Shown one piece after another: positions 18,841 to 28,151 of a stretch of 64,000 nt of DNA. The translations under genes were made by a program, and so were the position numbers. The DNA lies in contig CBFCWI010000002.1 of assembly GCA_965601685.1 (NCBI GenBank), positions 62,001 to 126,000 of the forward strand, given 5' to 3'. The notes under the pieces were generated by a model. It worked only from the letters and a program-made list of their open reading frames with translations. It had not been told where the DNA came from and did not search any database. The DNA comes from JANQJD01 sp965601685 (GTDB lineage: Bacteria; Pseudomonadota; Alphaproteobacteria; Rhodospirillales; Rhodospirillaceae). Within the stretch, counting starts at the first letter, position 1; each line of letters opens with the position of its first letter.

Positions 18841-19034
18841 GGTAGGTCTATCCTCTCGATACCCTGTACACTGCAAGGCTTGTGATCATGTGCGGATGGC
18901 ATGATTCCCGAGTCTGCAGCGAGCAATACTCAGAATCCTTCGATCAAGCGCCTACCCTTCAATATCTCATAGGCCGTAAACATAGTACACTGTCGCAGCT
19001 CTCTTTTGCGAGGCACCACACTTGCTAGGAAAAT

Positions 19035-19109
19035 TGGTGCCGCCGGAGAGAATCGAACTCTCCGCCCCACCCTTACCAAGGGTGTGCTCTACCTCTGAGC
19101 TACGGCGGC
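19035..19109 (-). tRNA. tRNA-Thr (GGT)
   Basis: Complete cloverleaf on the minus strand: acceptor stem GCCGCCG/CGGCGGC, D-arm with GAGGTAGAGC, anticodon loop TTGGTAA (anticodon GGT, reading ACC/ACU), T-arm GGAGAGTTCGATTCTCTCC, discriminator A and an encoded CCA end. 75 nucleotides. Confidence 0.97.
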
Positions 19110-19493
19110 CTGAATCACAGGACCATATTCTGTCATGGGACATACTAACCGACAAGCGATTAAAACGTCGATACCTTCCGATGCCCTGCTCACTGCTCTG
19201 ATCCTCCCGCGAGACTGTGTCTAAGACTGTCTCTACTACTGCGGAAGTGGTATGAGCGAGCCCAGTGCCAAAGCACATGGAAAACAAGCGATTGAATCTC
19301 GCGCAGCAGAACACAAATAAAGAAAACCGTCCTCACAGAACTGAATAATAAAACGCTTCAACTATCACAAGTGTACATAGTCCCTGACTCAAGCAAAAAA
19401 GCAAGCACGAGAATCAAGTCACTCTTCAACAAACGCAGGCATAGACGTAACCCAAGGATAGGACGCGCCTCCCAGGTATTCATATCCTCCTGC
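19110..19493. other. Spacer between tRNA-Thr and tRNA-Val
   Basis: About 380 bases with no coding frame I can support. The minus frame crossing 18967-19314 reads through the tRNA and is a shadow. Confidence 0.4.
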
Positions 19494-19568
<75 letters not shown>

Positions 19569-19737
19569 CTCCACCCGGTTACTGTGACCAAAACAGGTTT
19601 GCAATGCTCTTGCATATGATGGACCGAGTAAAAAGTCAATGCAGCAGGCAGCTAGAGGAGACTGGAACCTAGCTCCAGATGAGCATATGAGCTAACAATA
19701 GCACGCGATCGGACTAGAACCCACAGGTTTACGTTCT

Positions 19738-20610
19738 ATGAGTACGTTAACAGCCCCTCACCAGGTTGTCGATGTTCTTGCACCGGCAGAACAGAAAGTG
19801 CCTTTTGTGTTTGCATCGCCCCATTCAGGCTCCGACTACCCCCCTGATTTTATACGTGCCTCTGTTCTTGATCCAGTGTGTCTGCGTCAATCTGAAGATT
19901 TTTATGTCGATCAGATTTTCACATCAGTGGTCAACTTCGGCGCCCCGCTCATTCGGGCACTGTTTCCAAGAGTATTCCTTGATCCTAACCGCGAACCGTA
20001 TGAACTGGACCCAACCATGTTCGCGGACGACCTGCCCGCCTATGTGAATACTCGGTCACCGCGACTAGCCGCTGGGCTAGGAACAATCGCTAAAGTTGTC
20101 TCAACAGGTGCTCATATCTATGCTAGCAAGCTACGCTTTGCTGAAGCGGAGCAGCGGATTCATACATTTTATCAACCCTATCATCAGACTCTACAGCATT
20201 TAGTAGAAGTAACAAGACAACGCTTTGGCTACTGCGTCGTAGTTGATTGCCACTCCATGCCATCCTCTGGGGGGATCATGGACGCTGATCCTCAATTACA
20301 AAAGGTTGATTTTGTACTTGGAGATCGTTTCGGCACGAGTTGCGCTCGTGTCTTCATCACTGCAGCAGAGCTAGCGCTGAAAGCACATGGATATCATGTC
20401 ATACGTAATAAGCCCTATGCCGGTGGGTACACAACTTGCCGTTATGGACACCCGAATCGGCACATACATGCGTTCCAGATAGAAATCAATCGCAGGCTTT
20501 ATGTTGATGAAAAGACCTATGCTCCTCTGCCAGGACTGGAAGCTCTACAGGAGACTGTTATAGCCCTCGTAGCCGCCTTGGTAGTCACCACTCAGCAAAT
20601 TCATATCTAA
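19738..20610 (+). CDS. N-formylglutamate amidohydrolase family protein
   Basis: 290 residues. Family motifs present: SPHSG near residue 28-32, the acidic DxxVDQIF segment near 55-62, an R-x-xxDPNREPYELD stretch near 85-95, and VVDCHSMP near 168-175. The histidines in PHSG and DCHSMP belong to the presumed zinc site. Members hydrolyse N-formyl-L-glutamate (last step of one histidine degradation branch) or related N-acyl amides. No hut genes are visible nearby, so a histidine-degradation role is unproved. The stop codon lies inside an 11-base tandem duplication (20599-20620). Confidence 0.85.
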   Translation: MSTLTAPHQVVDVLAPAEQKVPFVFASPHSGSDYPPDFIRASVLDPVCLRQSEDFYVDQIFTSVVNFGAPLIRALFPRVFLDPNREPYELDPTMFADDLPAYVNTRSPRLAAGLGTIAKVVSTGAHIYASKLRFAEAEQRIHTFYQPYHQTLQHLVEVTRQRFGYCVVVDCHSMPSSGGIMDADPQLQKVDFVLGDRFGTSCARVFITAAELALKAHGYHVIRNKPYAGGYTTCRYGHPNRHIHAFQIEINRRLYVDEKTYAPLPGLEALQETVIALVAALVVTTQQIHI

Positions 20611-20620
20611 TTCATATCTA
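20599..20620. repeat. 11-base perfect tandem duplication over a stop codon
   Basis: ATTCATATCTA occurs twice head to tail. The first copy encodes the last residues of the amidohydrolase and most of its TAA stop; the second lies just past it. Probably a replication-slippage product with no effect on the protein. Confidence 0.8.
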
Positions 20621-20870
20621 GGTGTAGCAGCGGGTTGCACTCATTGATGACAGCTGGTGCCATGGGGTTGACTACTATAATCACCTCTGATGCAGATCAG
20701 CAAGGTACCTAGCACAGAAAGCGAGCATACTATAATCTATAGGTTGATAATACAGAAATATACATCTAATACGCACACAATCTGCATCATTTGTTCTTTT
20801 TGTATCTTCAAGACATATAGAAAGTGACCTGTTACCCATGTTCTAGAGAGAAGGAAACGGTGCGCTAGCT

Positions 20871-22508
20871 ATGAGTCAGGCAGTGCAACGTGTCAAAAAT
20901 ATCTTGAGAGTCTGTAGAACTGAAAAGTGGCCAAATGCTTTTTACTCAACGATCCTTCTCTGTATCTATCTCCTATTTTATGAAGTGGCTCATACAGGTT
21001 CTATTTTTTATTGGTTGTATACTTTTACAATACTGCCATGGCAGGTTGCACCTGTTCTCAGCTTTACATTGATTGCCCGACTGGGAGTCCGTTGGGTGCC
21101 AGCTGTTTTTTGTGCCCCGCTCCTAGCTATTGCAGTAGAAGGCTGTCCTGCCTGCGGAGATCTGTCTGTAATACATGCTATAGTAGAAGGCATAACCTGC
21201 ACAATTGGTGCCCTATGGTTCCGACGATGTGGAAACAACTCTCTCGACCTCAGGCGCTTGCAATCCGTGTTGACCTTCCTTGTTGTTGTGATTGTTACAG
21301 CTAGCATGCTAGCTCTCGCAGGATTGCTTGGATCTCTGGTTAATGGATCGGTCTGGTTGGAAATGGCGTTCCTAACCAGCCACGTGTTCTTGACTATCTG
21401 CGTTGCTTTTGTGGCCGTGGCACCTCTCCTTCTACATCTGCCGCCACTGAGTGTATGGATTGCAAAGAGCAAACAGATCAGGAGCCTATTTCAGGGCTTT
21501 GTCCTCAGTGTGAGCGTATGTGTGGTTCTTGGCTGTTTCACCAGTGAGAGAATCTATCCTTTGCTGTTTTTGCCAGCTGTCTGGATTACTATACAGCATG
21601 GCCAGAAGGGAGGAACCCTGGCTCTGATGGCTGTCTTATGCAGTGTTCTCATTTTGGCCGATGAGCTCGCAGCGCTGCGGGAACAGGCCACGGTTCAATT
21701 AGGCATTCTCGCTATCCCTAGCCTCCTTCTTAGCTCTATGGCAAGAGAACGACAGCAAACAATAGCTCTAAGGCGCAAATGCGAGGCAGAACTTGCGCGT
21801 ATCCAGCGGCTGTACACCAGCTGGAGCATGGCCTCTGTTCTCGCCCACGAGTTAAATCAGCCTCTCACAGCTGCTATGAACTACACTGAGGCAGCCATGC
21901 GTCTCCTTCACGCCCCACAACCTGACTTGGCATATATTGCGCAAATTATGGCAAAGAGCGCTGATCGTATTGAACAGGTGGGACAGACCATTCATGGATT
22001 ACGAAACATTCATAGGGGCAAGCCACAGTGCGTTCGCACAAACGTCATGGAGATTATACAAGATGCCTTTCATCTCATGTCCAGAGAGGCCTATGGTGCT
22101 GGTGTGTCCCTACGCTCTATTGGCTCAGCCAGTCTGCCACTCGTTATGGTAAACAAGACACAAATTATTCAGGTTTTAGTGAATTTACTGCGCAACGCTG
22201 TGCAAGCAGTAGCCACAGTACACACCGCTGGTGGAACGGTCGTAGTCTCTAGCATGCTGACCAATGATATGATCAAAATCACCGTCACTGATGATGGGCC
22301 AGGGTTACACCCGCACGTTCTTGCACATCTGTTTGAGCCCTTTATTACAACAAAAGAGGCCGGCATGGGGTTGGGCCTGTCCATTAGCAAGTCTATTCTG
22401 GACGCACATCACGGTAGACTGTGGGGACAGAATAGCCCGGATGGAGGGGCAGTGTTTTGTTTTACACTCCAGCTGGCTGGCAAGGAGACAGAGCATGGTG
22501 GCCTCTGA
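20871..22508 (+). CDS. Membrane sensor histidine kinase with MASE1-like N-terminus
   Basis: 545 residues. The first ~300 residues form about eight membrane helices of MASE1 type, so the stimulus is probably sensed in or at the membrane. The kinase core follows: H-box LAHELNQPL with His326, N-box NLLRNAVQAV (about 440), G1 DDGPGL and G2 GMGLGLSIS (about 500-510). The H-box and the order of motifs resemble FixL/DctB-type kinases. No PAS or heme domain is visible, so it is not FixL itself. The downstream response regulator starts inside its last codons, making them a cognate pair. Confidence 0.9.
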   Translation: MSQAVQRVKNILRVCRTEKWPNAFYSTILLCIYLLFYEVAHTGSIFYWLYTFTILPWQVAPVLSFTLIARLGVRWVPAVFCAPLLAIAVEGCPACGDLSVIHAIVEGITCTIGALWFRRCGNNSLDLRRLQSVLTFLVVVIVTASMLALAGLLGSLVNGSVWLEMAFLTSHVFLTICVAFVAVAPLLLHLPPLSVWIAKSKQIRSLFQGFVLSVSVCVVLGCFTSERIYPLLFLPAVWITIQHGQKGGTLALMAVLCSVLILADELAALREQATVQLGILAIPSLLLSSMARERQQTIALRRKCEAELARIQRLYTSWSMASVLAHELNQPLTAAMNYTEAAMRLLHAPQPDLAYIAQIMAKSADRIEQVGQTIHGLRNIHRGKPQCVRTNVMEIIQDAFHLMSREAYGAGVSLRSIGSASLPLVMVNKTQIIQVLVNLLRNAVQAVATVHTAGGTVVVSSMLTNDMIKITVTDDGPGLHPHVLAHLFEPFITTKEAGMGLGLSISKSILDAHHGRLWGQNSPDGGAVFCFTLQLAGKETEHGGL

Positions 22509-23139
22509 CATCCTGCTCCATGTGATCGACGATGCGGAAGATATGCGCGATTCCCTTGCATTGTTGCTCAACATAGCTGGATACCGCACTCGCACATACG
22601 TTTCAGCATTAGAGTTTTTAAGTGTAGTACAGGTGGGATGGCGAGGGTGTGTCATCGCTGATGTGCGTATGCCAAGTATGACAGGGATAGAACTGCAAAG
22701 AGAGATGAAATTGCGCGGTATCCGCCTGCCTGTTGTTATCATTACTGCTCATGCCGATGTACCGATGGCTGTTTCGGCAATGCGGGCGGGCGCAGTGGAC
22801 TTCATAGAGAAGCCTTTCCGCGATATAGTGTTGCTTGATAGTATCCGCACTGCAATTACCATGCCAGTCGAGGAGATCGGACGCCCAGGTGGGCCAAGTG
22901 AACGTGCTCGGCTATCTTCGCTGAGTCCACGAGAGCGGGAAGTCATGCTTCTAGTAGTCGCAGGCCATCCTAACAAAGTCATTGCTGAACGGTTAGGCAT
23001 AAGCGCGCGTACCGTCGAGGTACACCGTGCTAAAATCATGGAGAAATGTGAAGTTCGCAGTCTTACGGACTTAGTGAGGCTAGCCTGCCTCTATGACGTT
23101 TCACACGCTATAACAACATTCCATGGCAGTGGGGAATAG
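22495..23139 (+). CDS. FixJ-family two-component response regulator
   Basis: 214 residues from the ATG at 22495, which has AAGGAGA at proper distance and overlaps the kinase gene by 14 bases. The receiver domain has the acidic pair in VIDDAED, phospho-acceptor Asp56 (IADVRMP), Thr84 and Lys106 (FIEKPF). A LuxR-type helix-turn-helix (about 145-205, LSPREREVM...ISARTVEVHRAKIMEK) follows. Expected to bind DNA after phosphorylation by the upstream kinase. The nearest candidate target is the SulP gene 122 bases downstream on the same strand; that is inference. Confidence 0.92.
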   Translation: MVASDILLHVIDDAEDMRDSLALLLNIAGYRTRTYVSALEFLSVVQVGWRGCVIADVRMPSMTGIELQREMKLRGIRLPVVIITAHADVPMAVSAMRAGAVDFIEKPFRDIVLLDSIRTAITMPVEEIGRPGGPSERARLSSLSPREREVMLLVVAGHPNKVIAERLGISARTVEVHRAKIMEKCEVRSLTDLVRLACLYDVSHAITTFHGSGE

Positions 23140-23260
23140 GAGTGAGAACAGAATACACTCATGTATCTACGTATTTTACCGAGTAGAGAGCACGCCGCTG
23201 TTTCCTTACACTCATTTTTGATAGCTCCGTCGCTTCAGCTCAAGTCAATGTGGAGGGGAT

Positions 23261-25060
23261 ATGTCCCTGCCCGTGATCTCTGTGCCTGTGAAAGCAGGTT
23301 GGGTACGCGTTTTCCCTTTTCTTGGTTGGTTGCCAATGGTCACCAGACACACTCTGGTGGCAGATTTATCTGCTGGTGCTACTGGAGCAGTAGTTGTTCT
23401 GCCGCAAGGAGTTGTGTTTGCTACTATTGCTGGAATGCCCCCTGAATACGGACTCTACGCCGGTATGATTCCTGCCGTCATCGCTGCTCTGTTCGGCTCG
23501 TCATGGCATCTAGTATCAGGGCCAACCACTGCTGCTTCTATTGTCCTGTTCTCATCTCTCACCGCCCTGGCGGAGCCTGGAACAGTGCAATATGTACAAC
23601 TTGCCCTGACTCTTACCTTTATGGTTGGTGCTATTGAGTTGGTCATGGGGTTATTCCGGCTGGGGACTGTCGTCAATTTCATCTCCCATGCAGTAGTGAT
23701 CGGCTTTACGGCTGGCGCAGGAGTTCTTATTGCAGCCAACCAAGTGCGAAGCTTCTTTGGTCTGCCGATCCCCCGTGGTGCTGACTTTCACGAAGTGATT
23801 CTGTATCTCGTGAGCCATATTGATCAGGTGCATGGGCCCACTATGACAGTCGGCGTCGTGACACTGGCTGTTGGCATTCTCACTAGGCGTTTGTTGCCGC
23901 AGGTCCCTTACATGATCGTTGCTATCCTAGCTGGCAGTGCGGTCGCTTTTGCTTTCAACCACTTCATGGTAGGTGGTGTCCTAACACTCGGCGCTCTGCC
24001 AAGTGGCTTACCTCCCTTATCAGCACCTGTTTTTGCGCCTGACATGTGGCGTACTCTTGCACCAACGGCCTTGGCCATGACTCTGTTCGCCCTGACAGAA
24101 GCACTGTCTATCTCGCGCGCTTTGGCAGTACGCAGCGGTCAGGGGATCGATAGCAACCAAGAGTTTATTGGTCAGGGACTCTCTAATCTAGTTGGTTCTT
24201 TTTTCTCAGGCTATGTTGCCACTGGCTCATTTAACCGTAGCGGTCTTAACTACGAGGCTGGTGCCCGTACGCCACTAGCCGCTATCTCTAGCGGTGTGAT
24301 GCTGATATTGGTTGTCCTGTTAGTGGCTCCATACGCTGCGTTCATGCCAAACGCTGCCATGGCAGGAGTACTATTTTTAGTTGCATGGGGATTGATCGAC
24401 CGTCAGCATATCCGGCAAATCATACGTGCTAGTCGTTCAGAGACAGCAGTCCTAGGCGTGACGTTCTTGACCACGCTATTCCTTGAACTTGAATTGGCCA
24501 TTCTCGCAGGGGTTATTCTTTCCCTTCTGCTGTATCTCAGTCGCACATCGCGTCCGCAGATCCTCGTACGTGTGCCAGATCCGGCCAGCCCAGCCAGAAA
24601 ATTCACGTCCGACCCGATGCTACCCGAATGTCCCCAGCTCCGCGTTATCCGTGTCGATGGATCTTTGTTCTTCGGAGCGGTCAATGCATTCCAGGAAACT
24701 CTGCGTTCTTTCGCCCATGTGAACCCCGACCGCCGGCACTTAATGATAGTAATGTCTGGGGTGAATTTCATAGATGTAGCAGGTGGTGAAGCGCTTGCAC
24801 AGGTGGCTCGCGACTACCGAACCCGTGGAGGTAGCTTGTCCCTGTTACACGTGAAGGAGGGGGTACGTGCTCAACTAGAGAAGGGGGGATGGATTGCGGA
24901 GATTGGTGCTGACAATTTCTTCGCATCGAAGACCGAAGCTTTACGCACTATTTACCGTCGCTTAGACTACGATCGCTGTAAAGGCTGCGGCAAGAAGGTA
25001 TTTGTTGAATGTCCCCGTCTCGGCCGGCAGGAACCAGAAGAAGACATGCTGAGGCCTTAA
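23261..25060 (+). CDS. SulP-family anion transporter with STAS domain
   Basis: 599 residues. The N-terminal ~430 residues contain the SulP membrane core: LPQGVVFATIAGMPPEYGLYAG near 48-70, SGPTTAAS near 87, and GSFNRSGLNYEAGARTPLA near 325. A STAS domain follows (about 465-560). The last 30 residues carry CKGC...FVEC, three closely spaced cysteines that could bind a metal or act as a redox switch. SulP proteins carry sulfate, bicarbonate or dicarboxylates; sulfate is attractive given the oxidoreductase cluster but unproved. Start at the ATG at 23261 after GGAGGGGAT. The end is only five bases from that of convergent pyk. Confidence 0.92.
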   Translation: MSLPVISVPVKAGWVRVFPFLGWLPMVTRHTLVADLSAGATGAVVVLPQGVVFATIAGMPPEYGLYAGMIPAVIAALFGSSWHLVSGPTTAASIVLFSSLTALAEPGTVQYVQLALTLTFMVGAIELVMGLFRLGTVVNFISHAVVIGFTAGAGVLIAANQVRSFFGLPIPRGADFHEVILYLVSHIDQVHGPTMTVGVVTLAVGILTRRLLPQVPYMIVAILAGSAVAFAFNHFMVGGVLTLGALPSGLPPLSAPVFAPDMWRTLAPTALAMTLFALTEALSISRALAVRSGQGIDSNQEFIGQGLSNLVGSFFSGYVATGSFNRSGLNYEAGARTPLAAISSGVMLILVVLLVAPYAAFMPNAAMAGVLFLVAWGLIDRQHIRQIIRASRSETAVLGVTFLTTLFLELELAILAGVILSLLLYLSRTSRPQILVRVPDPASPARKFTSDPMLPECPQLRVIRVDGSLFFGAVNAFQETLRSFAHVNPDRRHLMIVMSGVNFIDVAGGEALAQVARDYRTRGGSLSLLHVKEGVRAQLEKGGWIAEIGADNFFASKTEALRTIYRRLDYDRCKGCGKKVFVECPRLGRQEPEEDMLRP

Positions 25061-25065
25061 GTGGT

Positions 25066-26496
25066 TTACAATTTATCACTCCCGTCTAGCCAAGTGATGC
25101 GCAAGATGTTGGTAGTGCCAGGTATGCCGAAAGGAATCCCTGCAGTAATCACGATGTGTTCTCCTATTTGAGCGAAGGCAGCGCGATGTGCGACACGGCA
25201 GGCTTTTCTGATCATATCAGTCAAACTGCTGATTTCTCGTGCCACAGCGCAATGCGTCCCCCACAAAAGCGACAACCGCCGTGCTACAGCCAGATTGGCA
25301 GTCAGGCACACAATGGGTACTGTGGGTCGTTCGCGGGCTGCCCGTAAGGTAGTGGACCCCGATGAGGTATAGGTTACAATAGCGGCAGCGTGCAGGGTGC
25401 TAGCCACTTGTCTTGCGGCTGCGCTGATGGCATCGGCAACAGTGTTCTCTGGCGGTTCGCGTGAGGCATCCGTAATAACAGTGTAGGTTTCATCTTGTTC
25501 AACCCGGTTAATAATCCGGTCCATGAGAGTGACAGCTTCTACAGCATAGTCACCTATAGCAGTTTCTGCCGATAACATTACAGCATCAGCCCCATCATAG
25601 ACAGCAGTAGCAACATCAGAAGCCTCAGCACGGGTAGGAGCGGGAGTGTAAATCATAGATTCGAGCATCTGAGTGGCTACCACCACTGGCTTGCCGACCC
25701 GACGCCCAGCACGCACGATGCGTTTCTGGAGAATAGGCACATGCTCTGGCGGAACTTCTACGCCTAGATCTCCACGTGCTACCATTACTGCGTCAGACAG
25801 ATAAATGATATCTGATAGATAGTCTATTGCACTTGGCTTTTCTATTTTAGATAAAATCATAGCCCTGCCGCCGACTAATTTGCGGACCTCCGCCACATCC
25901 TCTGGTCTCTGCACGAACGAAAGTGCCACCCAGTCTACCCCGATTTCTAACCCGAAGTCCAAGTCACGGCGATCCTTTTGTGTTAGAGGTGAAAGATCTA
26001 GGATCACACCTGGCACGTTCACTCCCTTGTAATCAGACAAAACGCCTCCTATGATCACACGTGTCTCGGCAAATGTATCATTGTGGTGTTCTACTCTTAG
26101 AAGTATCTTTCCATCATCAACTAACAAATGTGTACCATCAAAAAGAGCAGAGAATATTTCTGGATGTGGTAGAGAAACACGGTGGCTATCTCCCGCTTCT
26201 GGTTCTAAGTCCAAGCGGAAGAGTGTGCCTGCTAGAAGGGAAGCCTTGCCAGCGGCAAAAGCGCCGAGGCGTAGTTTAGGACCCTGTAAGTCCACGACGA
26301 TCCCGATTGGACGACGGTGCTTGCGTTCAATGTCTCGAATGATATCACGAACCTTTTTGTGCTCCTCATAATGACCATGGCTGAAATTCAGGCGGAAAAC
26401 ATCAGCACCGGCCTGGAACAGAGCGTCGATTTTTTCATAGGAGGCCGAGGCCGGTCCCAAGGTAGCAATAATCTTGGTTGAGCGTGTTCTGCGCAT
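25066..26496 (-). CDS. pyk: Pyruvate kinase
   Basis: Converts phosphoenolpyruvate and ADP to pyruvate and ATP. 476 residues from the ATG at 26496 (MRRTRSTKIIATLGPAS), with AGGAAAGAAG upstream; the longer frame lacks family sequence. Substrate and metal residues are visible in FRLNFSHG (about 34-41), SKIEKP (about 218-223) and ARGDLGVE (about 243-250), and KPVVVATQMLESM (about 268-280) is the signature helix. A full C-terminal domain is present. Stands as a single gene convergent with the SulP gene. Confidence 0.97.
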   Translation of the reverse strand: MRRTRSTKIIATLGPASASYEKIDALFQAGADVFRLNFSHGHYEEHKKVRDIIRDIERKHRRPIGIVVDLQGPKLRLGAFAAGKASLLAGTLFRLDLEPEAGDSHRVSLPHPEIFSALFDGTHLLVDDGKILLRVEHHNDTFAETRVIIGGVLSDYKGVNVPGVILDLSPLTQKDRRDLDFGLEIGVDWVALSFVQRPEDVAEVRKLVGGRAMILSKIEKPSAIDYLSDIIYLSDAVMVARGDLGVEVPPEHVPILQKRIVRAGRRVGKPVVVATQMLESMIYTPAPTRAEASDVATAVYDGADAVMLSAETAIGDYAVEAVTLMDRIINRVEQDETYTVITDASREPPENTVADAISAAARQVASTLHAAAIVTYTSSGSTTLRAARERPTVPIVCLTANLAVARRLSLLWGTHCAVAREISSLTDMIRKACRVAHRAAFAQIGEHIVITAGIPFGIPGTTNILRITWLDGSDKL

Positions 26497-26663
26497 GTCA
26501 TGTCTTCTTTCCTGTTTCAAGGGGTATGACACAGAATGATCATGTTTGTATTATGTCATAGTGTAATAAAATATATGAGACATCTTTGTGATAAATGATC
26601 CTTTGGCTGCTGCCTTGTTGGTTAATCGGGTTACACACTCAATATAAAAAGACTGTATCTTTG

Positions 26664-26697
26664 GAGGAGGGAAGACAATCTCTTATGATGCCTCCTC
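26664..26697 (+). other. Hairpin upstream of rpsT
   Basis: GAGGAGG (26664-26670) is complementary to CCTCCTC (26691-26697). The region 26497-26887 otherwise has no gene I can support; the + frame 26595-26891 has no recognisable sequence. The hairpin lies upstream of the rpsT promoter, so it is not part of the rpsT leader. Confidence 0.4.
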
Positions 26698-26887
26698 TGG
26701 AGGGTTTTGAGTATTTTTGGCCGCAGTCAACAAAAGTGGCTTCCTGTGCGAGCAGGACAAAAGTGGTTCCTCTTCCCTTGACGATCTGTGACTACTTGTG
26801 CGGCGGCATACTGGCTGTACCGGATGAGGTGGCCAGGTTCTCAGCTCCCTTGAGGAAGCAAAATGTATATATTCCTCTAACGATCCG

Positions 26888-26916
26888 TTGACAGGGTTAC
26901 ACCATCGTTTTAGAGT
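26888..26916 (+). promoter_or_regulatory. Sigma-70-type promoter of rpsT
   Basis: Perfect -35 TTGACA (26888-26893), 17-base spacer, then -10 TAGAGT (26911-26916). The predicted start is near 26923, leaving a leader of about 26 bases before the rpsT ATG. This is the best housekeeping promoter in the window. Confidence 0.75.
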
Positions 26917-26948
26917 GTCGCCTGCATGTTTTAAAGAAAGAGCGTTCT

Positions 26949-27215
26949 ATGGCTCAACATCCATCCGCCAAGAAGCGCATTCGCCGTAACGGACGGCGTG
27001 CTCTGATCAACCGTATGCGGGCTAGCCGTATACGCACATGTGTGCGTAAGGTCGATATAGCTATCACTACAGGCAGCAAAACGCAGGCAAAGGCAGCCTT
27101 CGAGGCAGCTGTGCCTGAACTGATGCGAGGAGTCAACAAGGGCGTTATTCACTGCAACAAAGCAGCGCGCAAGATGTCTCGTTTGGCCGCGCGTATTAAA
27201 TCCCTGGTTGCTTGA
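26949..27215 (+). CDS. rpsT: 30S ribosomal protein S20
   Basis: 88 residues, strongly basic, with the S20 opening AQHPSAKKRIRRN and the tail NKAARKMSRLAARIK. Binds 16S rRNA early in 30S assembly. In most alphaproteobacteria rpsT lies just before dnaA near the origin; here the next gene is an Fnr-type regulator on the other strand, so that link is lost. Preceded by a clear promoter and an AAAGAG ribosome site. Confidence 0.97.
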   Translation: MAQHPSAKKRIRRNGRRALINRMRASRIRTCVRKVDIAITTGSKTQAKAAFEAAVPELMRGVNKGVIHCNKAARKMSRLAARIKSLVA

Positions 27216-27316
27216 TGTGGCCGCGTGTGTGTTCTTAAGTTTCGTTGAATTGGAGTGGAGTCTGCTCAGCGTGTGCTGCTCCTCTCATGGTGTACTGGAG
27301 GCGTATGACACATTGC

Positions 27317-28024
27317 CTATTGCTGCTGGGCGATGGCGTGTAGTGCCTTGGTATCGTAGCGAAAGCGATTCAACCCTAAGTGGTGTATTGCGCCAGCCCT
27401 TTTCATGTCTGCGATGATTCTGCTCGTTGTTTCTGGCGTTGTGCCAAGAATCGCCGCTAAATCCTCTCTGCCAAGAAGAGTACAGAGGCTCTCGTGTGGT
27501 TTATCTTCGAGATAAAGAAACAGGCGAGCAATTCTGGCGCGTATCGAACCGGTAGACAGCAAGGTGAGCCATTCATCCGCTTGATGTACTGCGTCACAAA
27601 ATCTCTGCATAATCTGTTGATACAGCGCGGGGTATGCATTAGCAAGCTCGTATACGGTGTCACGCGGAATGCGGCAGGTGAACGTTGGAGAGAGAGCAGT
27701 GGCTGTGTGCTCATAGGGACTGCCGAGAAGAGCCTCAAGACCCAGAACACTCCCGTGACGCGCTAGCCGGACGATCCGGTAGCTACCGTTTGGCAAGAAA
27801 CGTGCTAGCTTTACGAGACCAGAACGAACAGTGAAGACTGCACCGCCCTCACCGCCAACATTATAGATGGAGGCGCCTGTGTCGAATTGTATGTTGTCTA
27901 TTGGCAGATGCATGCCTGCAAGAGATTCTATTGGAATACTAGAAAAAAGCGCTGCTTGGTGGATAGAGCAGAACTCACAATGGACTAATCCGTGCCAATT
28001 ACCGACTATGCTACTTTTCTTCAT
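27317..28024 (-). CDS. Crp/Fnr-family transcriptional regulator, Fnr-like
   Basis: 235 residues from the ATG at 28024 (AGAGGG five bases upstream). An N-terminal CEFCSIH motif (about residues 18-24) is followed by a cyclic-nucleotide-binding-type beta-roll (about 45-150) and a winged helix-turn-helix (about 180-215: LGREDLAAILGTTPETTSRIIADM). Fnr proteins hold an oxygen-sensitive [4Fe-4S] cluster with N-terminal cysteines plus one central cysteine; here two N-terminal cysteines and one internal cysteine (FTCRIP) are seen, so a cluster is possible but not certain. It is next to the anaerobic-type oxidoreductase operon, which has an FNR-like site upstream. Likely its regulator (inference). Confidence 0.88.
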   Translation of the reverse strand: MKKSSIVGNWHGLVHCEFCSIHQAALFSSIPIESLAGMHLPIDNIQFDTGASIYNVGGEGGAVFTVRSGLVKLARFLPNGSYRIVRLARHGSVLGLEALLGSPYEHTATALSPTFTCRIPRDTVYELANAYPALYQQIMQRFCDAVHQADEWLTLLSTGSIRARIARLFLYLEDKPHESLCTLLGREDLAAILGTTPETTSRIIADMKRAGAIHHLGLNRFRYDTKALHAIAQQQ

Positions 28025-28151
28025 AGTCACCCTCTGCCGGCAGCCAAGCTACTAGTAGTATGGCGCGTAGTGTAACATGCTTGTAGAACTGTGTGTGATA
28101 GCTAAGACTACGACTACTCAGCAATTGCAGCTCTCGCATCTCGTGAGTTCC

